In this document: one piece after another, positions 5,892 to 6,164 of the stretch
Layout of the letters: every line of letters starts with the position of its first letter
Position numbering within the stretch: position 1 is the stretch's first letter
Assembly (NCBI GenBank): GCA_009776565.1
Contig: WRNQ01000066.1
Location: forward strand, 1,622-7,785
Reading direction: 5' to 3'
DNA: 6,164 nt
Source of the DNA: Synergistaceae bacterium
GTDB taxonomy: Bacteria > Synergistota > Synergistia > Synergistales > Aminobacteriaceae
Program-made: the position numbers and the translations under genes
Notes under the pieces: generated by a model
Seen by the model: only the letters and a program-made list of their open reading frames with translations
Databases searched by the model: none
What the model was told of the DNA's origin: nothing

Positions 5892-6164
<273 letters not shown>

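Overview
All seven genes in this window read on the minus strand, so the biological order runs from high to low coordinates. They are the 3' end of pheS, a complete pheT, a small coiled-coil (ZapB-like) protein, a ZapA-like protein, a CvpA-family membrane protein, a secreted SYLF-domain protein and, after a repeat-filled gap, the first 391 codons of a Lon-family (AAA_32 type) ATP-dependent protease cut by the left edge. The sequence is bacterial with moderate to low GC, strong Shine-Dalgarno sites and tight packing. The four-cysteine insert in PheS, the gene order and the style of the intergenic repeats suggest an anaerobe of the Synergistota or a neighbouring Firmicutes-like lineage. That assignment is an inference from memory, not a database result.

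From 6164 down to about 1609 the genes look like one transcription unit. pheS and pheT are 1 nt apart, pheT and the coiled-coil gene 33 nt, and the coiled-coil and zapA-like genes overlap at their stop/start. cvpA follows after 56 nt and the SYLF gene after another 39 nt. No convincing promoter or terminator was seen inside this run. The unit couples phenylalanyl-tRNA synthetase to probable division-ring accessory proteins (ZapB-like and ZapA-like) and then to two envelope proteins. A pheST-zapA-cvpA order is familiar in several bacterial phyla.

The 433-nt gap from 1176 to 1608 has two parts. The half next to the protease gene (about 1176 to 1320) is AT-rich and probably holds its promoter and ribosome binding site. 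The other half (about 1325 to 1612) is GC-rich and built from small repeat modules: a tandem heptamer (GARCTGA), two hairpins that each carry GTAG at the 5' foot on the minus strand, a degenerate half copy of one of them, and several further palindromes. The GTAG-foot hairpins resemble REP elements of the kind mobilised by REP-associated tyrosine transposases. One of them abuts the SYLF gene so exactly that its GTAG supplies the TAG stop codon. This repeat cluster is the most unusual part of the window; the genes belong to recognised families. No wholly new gene system was found.
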